A stretch of 64,000 bases of DNA from Helopsaltes ochotensis (taxonomy: Eukaryota; Chordata; Aves; Passeriformes; Locustellidae), in assembly GCA_013400155.1 (NCBI GenBank), contig VXBM01001576.1, positions 48,346 through 112,345 on the forward strand, in the 5' to 3' direction. Position 1 is the first letter of the stretch. Each line of letters starts with the position of its first letter. The position numbers were made by a program, and so were the translations under genes. The notes below the pieces were generated by a model. The model was not told where the DNA came from. It did no database searches and saw only the letters and a program-made list of their open reading frames with translations. Below, in pieces: positions 63,632 through 64,000 of this stretch.

Positions 63632-63797
63632 TGTCCAGAGAAGCTGTGACTGCCTCAGCCCTGGAAGTGTTCACAGCCAGGCTGGACAGGGCTTGGAGCA
63701 ACCCGGGATAGTGGAAGTTTTCCCTGCCCATGGAATTGGGGTGGATCAAGATGGTCTTTAAGATCTTTTCCAACCCAAACCATTCTGTGCTTCTGAT
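63632..63797 (+). mobile_element. CR1 LINE 3' tail fragment
   Basis: A sense CR1 terminus: tgtccagagaagctgtgact, ccctggaagtgttcacagcc, aggctggacagggcttggag and caacccgggatagtggaag, ending ccaacccaaaccattctgtg. About 165 bp, 5'-truncated. Confidence 0.93.
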
Positions 63798-64000
63798 ATG
63801 CTTTTACATTGATTTTAAACTGTATCCTTGTATCTGCTTTTCAAATGACTTATCGTTAATATATCAATGTGATGGACAGCTTTGTTTTCCCTTTTCTTTT
63901 TATTTTGTTAATTAAAATAAAATAAAGAGAGAAGTGATTTTACTCCAAACATTATAAAAACCTTCAAGTCTTTGTGTATCCTCTGTATTTCTTTTTTTTT

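Noticed and set aside
1..64000. tRNA genes, rRNA, CRISPR arrays, bacterial features, retroviral genes
   Set aside because: I looked for conserved tRNA A/B-box strings, regularly spaced repeats and viral-type coding domains on both strands, and recognised none.

Overview
This window looks like eukaryotic nuclear DNA from a bird. The main evidence is the repeat content. About seventeen truncated CR1 LINE fragments lie on both strands. Most carry the CR1 3' terminal block (a 'gcttggagcaacctgggatagtgg' type core, then 'cccttccaaccca' and a 'ttctgtgattctatga' type end) or its reverse complement. They share the avian style of 5' truncation and include both ordinary CR1 tails and CR1-Y-like tails. 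There are also MIR-like ancient SINE remnants, short microsatellites and long A/T homopolymers. Two assembly ambiguities (15 Ns at 4348-4362 and one N at 27380) fall in or beside homopolymers. I saw no bacterial operons, insertion sequences, CRISPR arrays or rRNA, and no tRNA that I could recognise.

I could not recognise any protein-coding gene. The open reading frames are mostly short, often overlap on both strands, and look like chance frames in non-coding DNA. The window is best read as intergenic or intronic. Layout: 1-2.3 kb unique DNA; 2.33-2.73 kb CR1 (-); 2.7-8.3 kb unique DNA with a small gap and weak minus-strand exon candidates; 8.28 kb CR1 (+); 8.4-16.6 kb unique DNA; 16.6-17.3 kb a CpG-rich, island-like block; 19.0-20.7 kb two CR1 copies (+); 21.5-22.2 kb a C/T-rich strand; 23.1-23.5 kb a long poly-A and a possible CR1 end; 23.6-24.45 kb a CpG-containing, repeat-free block; 24.5-26.2 kb two CR1 tails (+); 26.2-38.1 kb unique DNA with a 65-bp tandem duplication at 29.2 kb; 38.1 kb CR1 (-); 42.0 kb CR1 (+) and a 65-nt poly-A; 46.5-47.0 kb CR1 and MIR remnants (-); 54.3-55.1 kb the longest open frame, 275 codons; 57.5-59.2 kb CR1 (-); 62.4 and 63.6 kb CR1 (+).

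The observations most worth a second look are: (a) the CpG island-like block at 16.6-17.3 kb; (b) the block at 23.6-24.45 kb, a candidate conserved or regulatory element; (c) three minus-strand exon-like segments at 59.7, 37.0 and 6.1 kb, whose reading frames and intron phases are mutually compatible; (d) the 275-codon frame at 54.3 kb; (e) two very long poly-A tracts, each preceded by AATAAA. None of these amounts to a demonstrated new biological system. All need comparative or transcript data, which I could not consult.
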